A DNA stretch of 64,000 nt, taken from Bacteroides sp. Lineage in GTDB: Bacteria; Bacteroidota; Bacteroidia; Bacteroidales; Muribaculaceae. A program made the position numbers and the translations under genes. The DNA is taken from the NCBI GenBank assembly GCA_014802105.1, contig JAAVCX010000009.1:38967-102966 (forward strand), in the 5' to 3' direction. A model generated the notes under the pieces. It did not search any database. It was not told the origin of the DNA and saw only the letters and a list, made by a program, of their open reading frames with translations. Shown one piece after another: positions 63,199 through 64,000 of the stretch (its first letter is position 1; every line of letters starts with the position of its first letter).

Positions 63199-64000
63199 TT
63201 ACTTCACGAGAGCCTCGGTGTCGCGGGCGATCATGAGCTCCTCGTCGGTGGGGATCACTACGACCTTGACCTTTGAGGCGGGAGTGGAGATCACTTTCTC
63301 CTCGCCGCGCACCTGGTTGGCCTCGCGGTCGATCTCTACGCCCATAAAGGCGAGAGGCTCGCAGACCTCCTCGCGCAGCGAGCACTGGTTTTCACCAACT
63401 CCGCCGGTAAACACGATGATGTCTACGCCACCCATCTCGGCTGCGTATGCGCCGATATACTTGAGGATGCGCTGCTGATACATGTCCTGACCCAGACGGG
63501 CGCGGGGATTGCCGTCGGCAATAGCGGCCTCGACCTCGCGCATATCGCTCGACACGCCGCTGATACCGAGCATACCGCTCTCCTTGTTGATGATTTTCTG
63601 CAGGTCGGTGGCCGAAAGGTTATGCTTGAGCATCAGGTAGACCAGCGCGCCGGGATCGACATCGCCCACACGGGTGCCCATCATGAGGCCTTCGGTGGGG
63701 GTCAGACCCATGGAGGTGTCGACACTCTTGCCACCAAGCACTGCGGTGATCGAGCCGCCGTTGCCTACGTGGCAGGTGATGATCTTCTGATCTTTGGGGT
63801 CTACGCCCAGAAACTCACACACTCTCTGTGACACATAGCGGTGGCTGGTGCCGTGGAAGCCATAGCGGCGCACACCGTCCTCCTCGTAATACTTGTAGGG
63901 GAGGGCATACATGAACGACTTGGCAGGCATTGTCTGATGGAAAGCGGTGTCAAAGACAGCTACCTGGGGCACTTCGGGCATCAGGGCTGTGATGGCATCG
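63199..64000 (-). CDS. ackA: Acetate kinase, C-terminal two thirds (gene runs off the right edge)
   Basis: The frame is open to base 64000, so the N-terminal ~130 residues are missing. VAVFDTAFHQTMP (catalytic Asp region), RYGFHGTSHRYVSQRV, ITCHVGNGGSITAVLGGKSV and MGLTPTEGLMMGTRVGDVDP are classic acetate kinase signatures. IVFTGGVGENQCSLREEVC and the C-terminal TDEELMIARDTEALV complete it. It makes ATP from acetyl phosphate in fermentation. The ATG at 63981 is internal, not the start. Confidence 0.96.
   Translation of the reverse strand, partial: DAITALMPEVPQVAVFDTAFHQTMPAKSFMYALPYKYYEEDGVRRYGFHGTSHRYVSQRVCEFLGVDPKDQKIITCHVGNGGSITAVLGGKSVDTSMGLTPTEGLMMGTRVGDVDPGALVYLMLKHNLSATDLQKIINKESGMLGISGVSSDMREVEAAIADGNPRARLGQDMYQQRILKYIGAYAAEMGGVDIIVFTGGVGENQCSLREEVCEPLAFMGVEIDREANQVRGEEKVISTPASKVKVVVIPTDEELMIARDTEALVK

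Overview
The window looks like chromosome from a Bacteroidales bacterium, most likely a gut Muribaculaceae-type organism (inference). Reasons: a SusC/SusD pair; GH97, GH31 and lipoprotein GH13 enzymes; the Bacteroidetes gene strings ftsX-DUF3098-uppP-truB-queA and rsfS-ftsH; an arginine operon with the N-acyl-ornithine type of carbamoyltransferase; meso-diaminopimelate dehydrogenase; and many upstream regions carrying the Bacteroidetes -7 element TAnnTTTG. Coding DNA is GC-rich by eye. An AT-rich stretch stands out at about 46.3-47.9 kb.

Layout. 1-2.5 kb: the end of a polyprenyl synthetase and two glycosyltransferases separated by a small inverted-repeat element. 2.6-7 kb: a glycogen synthase (GT3 type) and an alpha-glucan phosphorylase. 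7.2-12.7 kb: pyruvate kinase, divergent from DNA polymerase I, a MIP18/SufT-like protein and LpxH. 12.7-13.4 kb: a gene-poor region with a candidate small RNA, a possible 57-aa ORF and a folded leader. 13.4-21 kb: a secreted zinc metalloprotease followed by SusC and SusD. 21-30.3 kb, minus strand: ftsY-rimO-isochorismate synthase-SGNH-SGNH-MBOAT-flavodiiron protein, tightly packed. 30.5-38 kb: an AspT-type exchanger, an HD protein, a lipoprotein, GH97 and a secreted repeat protein. 38-46.3 kb: a complete minus-strand arginine operon. 46.6-47.4 kb: an unrecognised two-gene cassette beside tRNA-Leu(CAG). 47.9-55.1 kb: rsfS-ftsH and ftsX-DUF3098-uppP-truB-queA-yigZ. 55.2-64 kb: GH31, cdsA, GH13, an NlpE-like lipoprotein, an MFS transporter, ddh and the C-terminal part of acetate kinase.

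How the genes work together. Most is core metabolism and envelope biology: glycogen turnover, alpha-glucan hydrolysis, glycolysis and acetate formation, arginine synthesis through acylated intermediates, peptidoglycan precursors and lipid carrier recycling (ddh, uppP), lipid A (lpxH) and phospholipid synthesis (cdsA). The parts most worth a second look are the 46.6 kb cassette, the two copies of a roughly 105-bp inverted-repeat element, the candidate small RNA at 12.9 kb, the MBOAT/SGNH O-acylation module, the PolA with an eroded proofreading domain, and the palindrome over the arginine promoter.
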